Shown: one piece after another, positions 57,061 to 64,000 of the stretch | Numbering within the stretch: the stretch's first letter is position 1 | Layout: every line of letters starts with the position of its first letter | Source: Bifidobacterium aemilianum | GTDB taxonomy: Bacteria > Actinomycetota > Actinomycetes > Actinomycetales > Bifidobacteriaceae | Length of the DNA stretch: 64,000 nt | Reading direction: 5' to 3' | Assembly (NCBI RefSeq): GCF_003315635.1 | Contig: NZ_PDCG01000005.1 | Coordinates: 1-64,000 of the forward strand | Program-made: the position numbers and the translations under genes | Notes under the pieces: generated by a model | Database searches by the model: none | Told to the model about the DNA's origin: nothing | What the model saw: only the letters and a program-made list of their open reading frames with translations

Positions 57061-57092
57061 AAAGGGTTCCGTCCATCTGGTCGGAACCCTTG
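57061..57092 (-). terminator. Likely terminator of tRNA-Ser(CGA)
   Basis: AAGGGTTCCG and CGGAACCCTT pair around a ten-base loop next to the tRNA 3' end on the minus strand, followed by CATA/TTTT-poor bases. Confidence 0.6.
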
Positions 57093-57096
57093 AAAG

Positions 57097-57181
57097 CGGA
57101 TGAGGCGAGATTCGAACTCGCGGAGGTTTAACCCTCACACGCTTTCGAGGCGTGCTCCTTAGACCGCTCGGACACTCATCC
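57097..57181 (-). tRNA. tRNA-Ser (anticodon CGA)
   Basis: Minus-strand class II tRNA with acceptor GGATGAG/CTCATCC, D-arm GAGCGGTCTAAGG, anticodon loop CTCGAAA (CGA), long variable arm and GTTCGAATC T-arm. No CCA is encoded. Its 3' end faces the accessory island, a typical integration layout, but no att duplicate was found. Confidence 0.95.
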
Positions 57182-57576
57182 ATGTTGCTGGGCAACTTGA
57201 CCAGTATAAGGCATTCGCGGGACCTTGCAAGCGGACCGGCATGGTGGGGTGGCCCTAGCAGGCACCACAGGTCAGCAGCCGAGCATACAGAGCCAAGTGT
57301 TGGCCAGGAGACCAGCAGCAAGAGTGGGGGTTAGGCCACCGACTGCGCTTGGTGACCGGCTGAGAAGGTGCCGGGAAAGCGGAGGAACTCGGACTATGTC
57401 GCAAGTGATGTCAGTAGGTTACCTAGAGCCAACCAGTGTGGACAGGTAAGGTCCACCGACCTCAGACAGTCATCTGCTGGTCACTGGCAGGAGGCCTCGT
57501 GGCCCCATAGGGTGGCGCTTGGCCCTGATGGCACCAGACCTTCATCTGCTGGCCACCGGCAGGAGGCTTCGCGGCC
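57182..57576. other. Gap between tRNA-Ser and truA with tandem repeat
   Basis: No gene. 57,470-57,540 and 57,542-57,611 are imperfect copies of a 72-base unit (TCATCTGCTGG..GGCAGGAGG..GCGCTTGGCCCTGATGG). The second copy overlaps the last codons of truA. Confidence 0.6.
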
Positions 57577-58503
57577 CTATAAGGTGCGCTTGGCCCTGAT
57601 GGCCTCGGACCGTACGGCCAGCTGGTCATCCGGCGGATAGGCCACATGTTCGAGGGTCAGCCCCCGGGCTTCTATGGGACCCGTCGACCCCTCACGTAGG
57701 GGCACCTCCAACTTCTGGGCGAACCAGTCCAGGCTCTTCCTGTGCCGGCCTATGACGACGCAGGCCTTGACCAGTGAGCGGACCATGTTGTGGGCGAAGG
57801 CATCGGCCACGATGGTGAAGCAGAGGAGACCGGATTCCATGGAGGGCACCGTAAAATGCCCGGCCTGCTGGTTCTCGGCACTCACCCCGCTCCCCTCCCC
57901 CACCAGCGAACGCTCGCCGATACGGGACCAATAGGCCAGCTTCACCTCACGGATGGTGGTCCCGCCGGGATTGGGTGTGGAGAAGGAACCGAAGTCATGC
58001 AGACCGGGGATCATGGCAGCTGCCTGGTTCATCAGGTCGATATCGAGACGGTCGTCCAAGGAGAGAACGAAGGAGCGCAGACGGGGGTCGACCGGCATGG
58101 ACCCGTCACTGATCCGGTAGACATAGGTGCGTTCCAGGGCGGAGAAACGGGCATTGAAGCCAGCTGGTGCCTCCTGGATGTCGAGAATCCTGATATCAGC
58201 CGGCAGACGGTGGTTGAGGCGGTTCATGAGTGCCTGCGTGGCCGGCAGGTCCATATGCCCCCGACAGGCCTCCAGGGTGACCTCAGACATGTCCAGGTGG
58301 CAGATCTGGCCCGCAGCATGTACCCCGGTGTCAGTCCGCCCGGCCACCGTCAGCCTCAGCGGTTCCTCCTGGCTGCCGGCCGGAACCCTGAGCACCGTAT
58401 GCAGGGCATCCTCAATCTCCCCCTGCACGGTAGGCAGGTCGGGTTGCCGGGCCCAGCCATAGTAGGCGCCGCCATCATAGGCCAAGTCAATGCGTAGTCT
58501 CAT
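57577..58503 (-). CDS. truA: tRNA pseudouridine synthase A
   Basis: A 308-residue enzyme isomerising U38-40 in the tRNA anticodon arm. The catalytic Asp is in VAGRTDTGVHAAGQICH, with YDGGAYYGWARQPDLPTVQG at the start and ADAFAHNMVRSLVKACVVIG later. The ATG for MRLRIDLAYDGG is used; a longer frame exists. It follows rplQ with about 200 bases and its own hairpin. Confidence 0.93.
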   Translation of the reverse strand: MRLRIDLAYDGGAYYGWARQPDLPTVQGEIEDALHTVLRVPAGSQEEPLRLTVAGRTDTGVHAAGQICHLDMSEVTLEACRGHMDLPATQALMNRLNHRLPADIRILDIQEAPAGFNARFSALERTYVYRISDGSMPVDPRLRSFVLSLDDRLDIDLMNQAAAMIPGLHDFGSFSTPNPGGTTIREVKLAYWSRIGERSLVGEGSGVSAENQQAGHFTVPSMESGLLCFTIVADAFAHNMVRSLVKACVVIGRHRKSLDWFAQKLEVPLREGSTGPIEARGLTLEHVAYPPDDQLAVRSEAIRAKRTL

Positions 58504-58616
58504 CACCACCCAGTATATGCAGCGCCTCCACCGGGGCTGACACACCAGACACTAGGTCTCGGCCATTCACGATGGATCGCTGGTATGAAGATGCATACAG
58601 ATGGCCAAATATGCAA

Positions 58617-58654
58617 ACAGGTGGTTGGGAACCTTAGGGTTCCCAACCACCTGT
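58617..58654 (-). terminator. Terminator after rplQ
   Basis: ACAGGTGGTTGGGAACC and its exact complement around a TTAG loop, followed on the minus strand by TTTGCAT. It ends the ribosomal transcript before truA. Confidence 0.8.
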
Positions 58655-58709
58655 AGACGTTCAGGCCTAAAGCTGCGGAACAGCGGTCGACCTTCTCGTT
58701 AGGGCCGGA

Positions 58710-59354
58710 CTATTCGGCAGACTCGGCGGCCTCGTCAGCGACGTCGGCCTCTTCCTCTGCTTCGGCTTCCTTGGCTTCAGCTTCCTTGGCGACCTGCTCC
58801 AGGTCCTCGGCGGCCTCATCTGCTGCGGCCACGTCTACTCCGGACTCATTGGCGGCCACGGCCTGATCGACCGCCTCCTTGCCAGCTTCCTCGGCACGGG
58901 CTGCATCAGCGGCGGCGTCAACCAGGGTGGCATCGGCCTTAGCGGCAACCTTGGCTGTCGCCTCGGCCTCCTTGACCACGGCCTTCTTGGGGCTCACGGG
59001 CTCAGTGACCAGCTCGATGATGGCCTGGGTGGCATCATCACCGCGGCGGGGGGCCAGCTTCACGATGCGGGTGTAGCCACCCTCGCGCTGCTTCATCTGC
59101 TCCGCGATCTCCGTGAAGAGCTTGTGGACGATGGACTTGTTGCGAATGACGCGCATGACGCGACGGCGGGAGGACAGGTCCCCACGCTTGGCGAAGGTGA
59201 TCAGACGCTCAGCCAGGGGGCGCAGACGCTTGGCCTTGGGCAGGGTGGTAACGATGCGGCCGTTCTGGAAGAGGCTGGTGGCCATGTTGGCCAGCATCAG
59301 ACGCTCATGGGCCGGGCTTGACGCCAGGCGCGGACCCTTCTTGGGTGTAGGCAT
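58710..59354 (-). CDS. rplQ: Ribosomal protein L17
   Basis: The first 120 residues are bL17 ([37 protein letters not shown]). A Glu/Ala/Asp-rich tail of about 95 residues follows, rising to 214 residues overall, a pattern common in bifidobacteria. It is downstream of rpoA. Confidence 0.96.
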   Translation of the reverse strand: MPTPKKGPRLASSPAHERLMLANMATSLFQNGRIVTTLPKAKRLRPLAERLITFAKRGDLSSRRRVMRVIRNKSIVHKLFTEIAEQMKQREGGYTRIVKLAPRRGDDATQAIIELVTEPVSPKKAVVKEAEATAKVAAKADATLVDAAADAARAEEAGKEAVDQAVAANESGVDVAAADEAAEDLEQVAKEAEAKEAEAEEEADVADEAAESAE

Positions 59355-59440
59355 TATTAACTCCTTTATTGTCCCTGGACTTCAGGTGGGCATACGCCCG
59401 AACATCCAAAGTCCAGGGAATCGAAAGTCGAAGAGGTCTT

Positions 59441-60436
59441 CTACTCGTCTTCTGGCGAGAAGAAGGTGCCGCCTTCAAGGTTGTTGGTATCGAAGCCCAG
59501 CGGCGATTCCTTCAAGGACAGACCCAGGGTCTGCAGCTTTTCCTTGACCTCATCAATGGACTTCATGCCAAAGTTGCGGATGTCGAGCAGGTCCTGCTCG
59601 GTGTGGGAGACCAGCTCGCCGATGGTGTGGATACCTTCGCGCTTCAGGCAGTTATAGCTGCGCTGAGTCAGGTTCAGGTCCTCAATCGGTACTGCCATCT
59701 CAGGGTTGGGCTCTTCGACGACCGGGGTGGGCCCGATCTCCACACCCTCAGCCTGGGTGTTGAGCTCACGGCACAGGCCGAAGAGCTCGACCAGGGTGGA
59801 ACCGGCCGAAGCCACGGCGTCCCTGGGAGAGATGGCGGGCTTGGTCTCGACATCGACGATCAGACGGTCAAAGTCCGTGCGCTGTTCCACACGGGTGGCC
59901 TCGACCTTGTAACTGACCTTGAGCACGGGAGAGTAGATGGAGTCCACAGGGATGCGACCGATCTCGTCGCTATCCTGCTTGTTCATCTGAGCAGGGACAT
60001 ATCCACGACCACGTTCGACCGTGAACTCGATCTCGAGTTCGCCGTCCTCTGCAAGGGTTGCGATATGCATGTCCGGGTTGACGATGGCCACACCTGCGGG
60101 AGGCGTGATATCCCCGGCCGTAGCCTCCCCCTTGCCGCTCTTACGCAGATACATGACCACCGGCTCGTCATATTCGCTGGTAAGCACGATGCCCTTGATG
60201 TTCAGGAGGATCTCAGTGACATCCTCCTGGACTCCAGGCAGGGTGGAGAACTCATGCAAGGCTCCTGCGATCCGCACGGAAGTAACAGCGGCTCCGGGGA
60301 TGGAGCTCAGCAGGGTGCGACGCAGGGAGTTGCCGAGCGTATAGCCGAAGCCAGGCTCGAGCGGTTCAATGGTAAAGCGAGAACGCTGAGGACCGACTGA
60401 TTCCTCAGTAAGTGTCGGACGCTGTGCGATAAGCAC
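59441..60436 (-). CDS. rpoA: RNA polymerase alpha subunit
   Basis: A 331-residue subunit with the dimerisation N-domain ([20 protein letters not shown]) and a C-terminal domain ([20 protein letters not shown]) that contacts promoter DNA and regulators. The start is a GTG after AAAGGA; the longer frame adds unrelated codons. Confidence 0.97.
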   Translation of the reverse strand: MLIAQRPTLTEESVGPQRSRFTIEPLEPGFGYTLGNSLRRTLLSSIPGAAVTSVRIAGALHEFSTLPGVQEDVTEILLNIKGIVLTSEYDEPVVMYLRKSGKGEATAGDITPPAGVAIVNPDMHIATLAEDGELEIEFTVERGRGYVPAQMNKQDSDEIGRIPVDSIYSPVLKVSYKVEATRVEQRTDFDRLIVDVETKPAISPRDAVASAGSTLVELFGLCRELNTQAEGVEIGPTPVVEEPNPEMAVPIEDLNLTQRSYNCLKREGIHTIGELVSHTEQDLLDIRNFGMKSIDEVKEKLQTLGLSLKESPLGFDTNNLEGGTFFSPEDE

Positions 60437-60516
60437 TGTTGTTATCCTTTCAGCTTGTGGGCGGTGGTGCACTCACCGGACATAAGCGGGTTGGACGGAT
60501 GGAATTCTTCTAGTGC

Positions 60517-60915
60517 TCAGACGCGACGGCGCTTGGGAGGGCGAACGCCGTTATGCGCTTGCGGGGTAACGTCGGTGATGGAACCGACTTCGAGACCGGC
60601 TGCGGTCAGGGAACGGATGGCGGTTTCACGACCGGAACCGGGTCCCTTGACGAAGACCTCAACCTTCTTGACTCCATGCTCCATGGCCTTGCGGGCGGCG
60701 GACTCAGCTGCCATGCCAGCGGCGTAGGGGGTGGACTTACGGGAACCCTTGAAGCCGACATCGCCACCGGAGGCCCAGGCGACTACAGCTCCGGAAGGAT
60801 CCGTGATGGAGATGATGGTGTTGTTGAATGTTGACTTGATATGCGCTTGCCCAACCGGTACCGACTTGCGGTCACGGCGACGCGGCTTGCGCGAAGCTTG
60901 CTTTGCAGATGCCAC
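60517..60915 (-). CDS. rpsK: Ribosomal protein S11
   Basis: 132 residues of uS11, with [18 protein letters not shown] and [16 protein letters not shown] at the end. It lies between rpsM and rpoA as usual. Confidence 0.97.
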   Translation of the reverse strand: MASAKQASRKPRRRDRKSVPVGQAHIKSTFNNTIISITDPSGAVVAWASGGDVGFKGSRKSTPYAAGMAAESAARKAMEHGVKKVEVFVKGPGSGRETAIRSLTAAGLEVGSITDVTPQAHNGVRPPKRRRV

Positions 60916-60998
60916 TTGGCCCTCGTTTCTTAACTTAGGAACTGATTGAATGGCTCAGGGACAAGACCGTATGAGACTTGCGCTGAGCATCGCCACCC

Positions 60999-61376
60999 TT
61001 ACTTGGTGGCCTTCTTCTTTCCGGCGACCGTACGCTTGGGACCCTTGCGGGTGCGGGCGTTGGTTTTCGTGCGCTGACCGTGCACGGGCAGACCCCTGCG
61101 GTGGCGAATGCCCTGATAGCAGTTGATCTGGATCTTCCGGCGAATATCGGCGTCGACCTCACGACGCAAATCACCTTCGATCTTGTAGTTCGCCTCAAGA
61201 TAGTCACGCAGCGTGATGAGCTGCTCATCCGTCAGATCCTTAACGCGAGTGTCTGGATTGACTCCAGTGGCAGTCAGCGTTTCCTTGGCGCGGGTGCGAC
61301 CTACACCGAAAATGTAGGTGAGGGCGACCTCGATGCGCTTCTCATTGGGGATGTCGACTCCGGCAAGACGTGCCAT
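60999..61376 (-). CDS. rpsM: Ribosomal protein S13
   Basis: 125 residues of uS13: [20 protein letters not shown] start, [20 protein letters not shown] and a basic lysine-rich end. Confidence 0.97.
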   Translation of the reverse strand: MARLAGVDIPNEKRIEVALTYIFGVGRTRAKETLTATGVNPDTRVKDLTDEQLITLRDYLEANYKIEGDLRREVDADIRRKIQINCYQGIRHRRGLPVHGQRTKTNARTRKGPKRTVAGKKKATK

Positions 61377-61505
61377 TGCGATTCCTTCTGTTTTCCGTAG
61401 GTCTTACACCAAATCGTCCGGTTATCCGGCCCGGGCCTACGTACCCGGGGTTCAGCTTGTGCTGGGACTCAGTGTCTGTTTGTTTCCTGGTCGTTGGAAA
61501 TCTGC

Positions 61506-61619
61506 TCAGCCTTGACGCTGCTTGTGGCGCGGGTTAGTGCAGATGACCATGACGCGACCGTGACGACGGATCACGCGGCAGTTCTCGCAGATCCTCTTCA
61601 CACTAGGGCTGACCTTCAT
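61506..61619 (-). CDS. rpmJ: Ribosomal protein L36
   Basis: 37 residues: [20 protein letters not shown] followed by [17 protein letters not shown]. The zinc ligands Cys11, Cys14, Cys27 and His32 are kept (C+ form). It lies between infA and rpsM. Confidence 0.96.
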   Translation of the reverse strand: MKVSPSVKRICENCRVIRRHGRVMVICTNPRHKQRQG

Positions 61620-61627
61620 GGTTTTCC

Positions 61628-61846
61628 TTACTTGTAGCGGTACGTAATGCGACCCCTGGTCAAGTCGTAGGGGCTCATCTCCAGCACGACGCGATCCTGG
61701 GGCAGGATACGGATGTAGTTCTTCCGCATCTTCCCTGAGATGGTCGCCAGCACGATGTGCTTGTTCTCCAGTTCAACGCGAAACATCGCGTTAGGCAGTG
61801 CTTCCACCACCTGACCTTCAACCTCAATCACACCGTCTTTTGCCAT
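61628..61846 (-). CDS. infA: Translation initiation factor IF-1
   Basis: 72 residues, the classic OB-fold IF-1 ([40 protein letters not shown]). It blocks the ribosomal A site during initiation. The frame is open upstream, but the AKDG start is conserved. Nine bases separate it from rpmJ. Confidence 0.97.
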   Translation of the reverse strand: MAKDGVIEVEGQVVEALPNAMFRVELENKHIVLATISGKMRKNYIRILPQDRVVLEMSPYDLTRGRITYRYK

Positions 61847-61992
61847 GAGCCTCATTCTCTTCCTGGGCAACCTTACGAGTGTCATAAGACACACCAACTT
61901 GTTATAATACAGCAAAAGCGGGGAAATAGAACACTCGGCGTGTCCCTACCCCGCTTGATGAACGACGGCAAGCCGCCGTTTCCTCATATCCG

Positions 61993-62553
61993 CTAGCTCA
62001 ATCCCTGGATAATCCGCTGGTTGATCTCGTCAACCTCACCGACCCCATCCACGGACAGGAGCTTCCCCCGCTGCTCGAAGACGTCGAGCAGCGGTGCTGT
62101 CTCCCGGTCGTAGGTCTCCAGTCGCTCACGGATGGCAGCAGGGGTATCGTCAGGACGCCCCTCCTCCTTGGCACGCTTCTCCATACGCTTGAAGAGCACT
62201 TCCCTGGAAGCCTCCAGGGCGATGACATGGTCCAGTTGCTGGTCCATCTGTGCGAGCATGTCGTCCAAGGCATGCACCTGAGCGATGGTCCTGGGGTAGC
62301 CATCAAGGATCCAACCGTTCCTGACATCGTCCATGCCCAGACGATCCTCGACAATCCTGTTGGTCAGATCATCCGGAACCAACTGGCCCTTATCCATGTA
62401 GGTCTGGGCCTGAACCCCGAGGGGGGTCTGGTTCTTCAGGTTGTAACGGAAGATGTCTCCAGTGGAGATGGCGGGAATGCCGTAGCGCTTACTGAGCAGG
62501 GCGGCCTGGGTTCCTTTGCCGACACCCTGGGGTCCCATAATCAACAGACGCAT
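61993..62553 (-). CDS. adk: Adenylate kinase
   Basis: A 186-residue enzyme interconverting ATP, ADP and AMP. P-loop MGPQGVGKGT (residues 6-15), DGYPRTIAQ in the NMP-binding part, and no zinc-finger LID, the short form. ATG for MRLLIMGPQ used; AAGGAAGG lies upstream. Confidence 0.96.
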   Translation of the reverse strand: MRLLIMGPQGVGKGTQAALLSKRYGIPAISTGDIFRYNLKNQTPLGVQAQTYMDKGQLVPDDLTNRIVEDRLGMDDVRNGWILDGYPRTIAQVHALDDMLAQMDQQLDHVIALEASREVLFKRMEKRAKEEGRPDDTPAAIRERLETYDRETAPLLDVFEQRGKLLSVDGVGEVDEINQRIIQGLS

Positions 62554-62654
62554 AATCAACGTACCTTCCTTGAGGACTGCTGTTGTTACCACTGGTTCTT
62601 TGCCAGTTTGCAAGGCTGCCCCGGTGCCTGTCGGCAACGGGACAGCTCAATGAT

Positions 62655-63989
62655 TTACTTGCCTTCGACGTGCTCCGTATTCTCGAAGAGGAAGCCGGTG
62701 TATTGGAACTGCTCTGTCTGCGCCTTGGCCTGCCGCAGGGTGTCCAGGCCGACACCCGCGATGATCAGGATGGTGGTACCACCGAAGGGCAGCTGGTTGT
62801 TGAGCCCCAGGGCCATGATCAGCACGGTGGGAATCAGCGCCACGAAGAGGAGGTAGACAGCACCGACCGTGTTCAAGCGGTTCAGGACGTACTTGAGGTA
62901 GCGGGAGGTGGCCGAGCCGGCGCGGATGCCGGGAATGAAGCCGCCATATTCCTTCATGTTGTCCGCCGTCTCGTCCGGGTCGAAGGTGATCGACGTGTAG
63001 AAGAAGCAGAAGAACACGATCATCAACGAATAGATCGCTATGTACCAGATCGAGGTGGTGTTGGCAAAGTTGTCATTGATCCAGGTGGCCCACTTCTCCT
63101 TGGGGGCGAACTGGGCGATCAGGGTCGGAATGGCCAGGATCGAGGAGGCGAAGATGGGCGGGATGACGCCGGACATGTTGATCTTCAAGGGCAGGTAGGT
63201 GGAGGATCCGCCGTACATCTTCCGGCCGATCATCCGCCGGGTGTACTGGACGGGAATCCTGCGCTGGGAAAGCTCAACGAAATCCACGAGGATGAGGATG
63301 ACAATCAGCACGGCGGTGACGATGCCGAACTTGGTCCAGTCGCCGTTCTTGCCGTCGGTGCCCCAACCGATCTCCCAAAGCTTGGGCAGGAAACCGGAGC
63401 AGATGGACATGAAGATCAGTATGGACATGCCCTGGCCAATGCCCTTGTCGGTGATGAGCTCGGCCATCCACATGATCAGACCGGTGCCGCCGGTCATGAC
63501 CATGACCATGACGACCAGGTTCCAGACGGACTCATCCGGGATGACCTTGCCGCACTGGTAGTTGAAGAGGGCACCGGAACGGGCGGTGACCAGGATGGTG
63601 GTGGATTGGAGTATGGCCAGGCCGATGGTCAGGTACCGAGTGTACTGGGTCAGCTTGGTCTCGCCGGACTGCCCTTCCTTGTGGAGGGCCTCAAAACGGG
63701 GAATGACCACACGCAGCAGCTGGATAACGATTGAAGCCGTGATATAGGGCATGACACCCAAGGCGAAAATCGACAGCTGGAGCATGGCACCGCCGGAGAA
63801 GAGGTTCACCAGACCGACAAAGTTCTCCTGGTTATTGGACAGCGTGCTCACACACTGACTAACAACCTTATAATCCACACCCGGGGTAGGTATGAAAGAA
63901 CCAATCCGGTAGATGATAATCATGCCAAGCACGAAGAGAATCTTGTGTCTCAACTCCTTGGTCCTTAAGGCCTGGATTAACGTCCTCAC
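62655..63989 (-). CDS. secY: Preprotein translocase subunit SecY
   Basis: A 444-residue ten-helix channel of the Sec translocon. GSFIPTPGVDY in the first loop, VMPYITASIVIQLL in the plug region and GFIPGIRAGSATSRYLKYVL near the C-terminal half are family landmarks. The start lies at the window's right end; ATG for MRTLIQALRTKEL is typical. Confidence 0.97.
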   Translation of the reverse strand: MRTLIQALRTKELRHKILFVLGMIIIYRIGSFIPTPGVDYKVVSQCVSTLSNNQENFVGLVNLFSGGAMLQLSIFALGVMPYITASIVIQLLRVVIPRFEALHKEGQSGETKLTQYTRYLTIGLAILQSTTILVTARSGALFNYQCGKVIPDESVWNLVVMVMVMTGGTGLIMWMAELITDKGIGQGMSILIFMSICSGFLPKLWEIGWGTDGKNGDWTKFGIVTAVLIVILILVDFVELSQRRIPVQYTRRMIGRKMYGGSSTYLPLKINMSGVIPPIFASSILAIPTLIAQFAPKEKWATWINDNFANTTSIWYIAIYSLMIVFFCFFYTSITFDPDETADNMKEYGGFIPGIRAGSATSRYLKYVLNRLNTVGAVYLLFVALIPTVLIMALGLNNQLPFGGTTILIIAGVGLDTLRQAKAQTEQFQYTGFLFENTEHVEGK

Positions 63990-64000
63990 CTGGGGTTTCC

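Noticed and set aside
57061-57181. tRNA-Ser(CGA) 3' end as an integration (att) site.
   Set aside because: No second copy of the tRNA end was seen at the left side of the island; kept only as a possibility.
1-64000. CRISPR array, rRNA genes, prophage structural genes.
   Set aside because: No spaced direct-repeat series, rRNA sequence or phage genes were found.

Overview
The window looks like a high-GC Gram-positive chromosome, most probably a Bifidobacterium. Support comes from the divergent or actinobacterial versions of core proteins (about 331-residue RpoA, long alanine/acid-rich L17 tail, 956-residue IF-2), the tiny basic bS22-type ribosomal protein, PspC-fused sensor kinases, and the gene order infA-rpmJ-rpsM-rpsK-rpoA-rplQ-truA. 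The species cannot be fixed from the sequence alone; a bee-gut or other environmental bifidobacterium is a guess.

Positions 1-16,800 hold envelope and signalling functions. A three-gene ABC-2 exporter (minus strand) faces a two-component pair (plus strand). A Fic-like protein, an MFS exporter, a TPR-DUF4037/DUF4125 pair and a divergent PspC locus follow. In the PspC locus a PspC membrane protein, a small membrane protein and a lipoprotein lie opposite a PspC-histidine kinase and its LuxR-type regulator.

Positions 16,900-33,950 are mostly housekeeping: ammonium transporter, glycerol dehydrogenase, NhaA, serS beside a tRNA-Ser(UGA), a lipid-kinase-like protein, a DUF421/DUF3290 pair, pgm, an RNase HI with a long tail, rpiA, an SdpI-like protein, tpx, bS22, an anchored secreted protein and radA. 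A decayed YafQ-type toxin with an 11-G run lies between pgm and the RNase H gene.

Positions 34,000-43,650 suggest S-adenosylhomocysteine and amino-acid salvage: a divergent SAH-hydrolase-like protein, an SAH/MTA-deaminase-like amidohydrolase and an MTA/SAH nucleosidase sit with a polar amino-acid ABC transporter that has two duplicated binding lipoproteins. A 50-bp palindromic repeat occurs three times here.

Positions 43,900-52,600 carry the nusA-infB-rbfA-truB-ribF translation/transcription block and a conserved lipoprotein. Positions 52,600-57,100 form a small, visibly AT-richer accessory island next to tRNA-Ser(CGA). It contains an IS30 remnant, a frameshifted lipoprotein, a decayed HTH gene, short immunity-like genes and the most unusual unit of the window: a secreted precursor with a glycine- and cysteine-containing hydrophobic C-terminus, overlapped by a gene for a two-helix membrane protein. 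The last 6.5 kb return to core genes (truA, rplQ, rpoA, rpsK, rpsM, rpmJ, infA, adk, secY). No CRISPR array, rRNA or prophage was seen.
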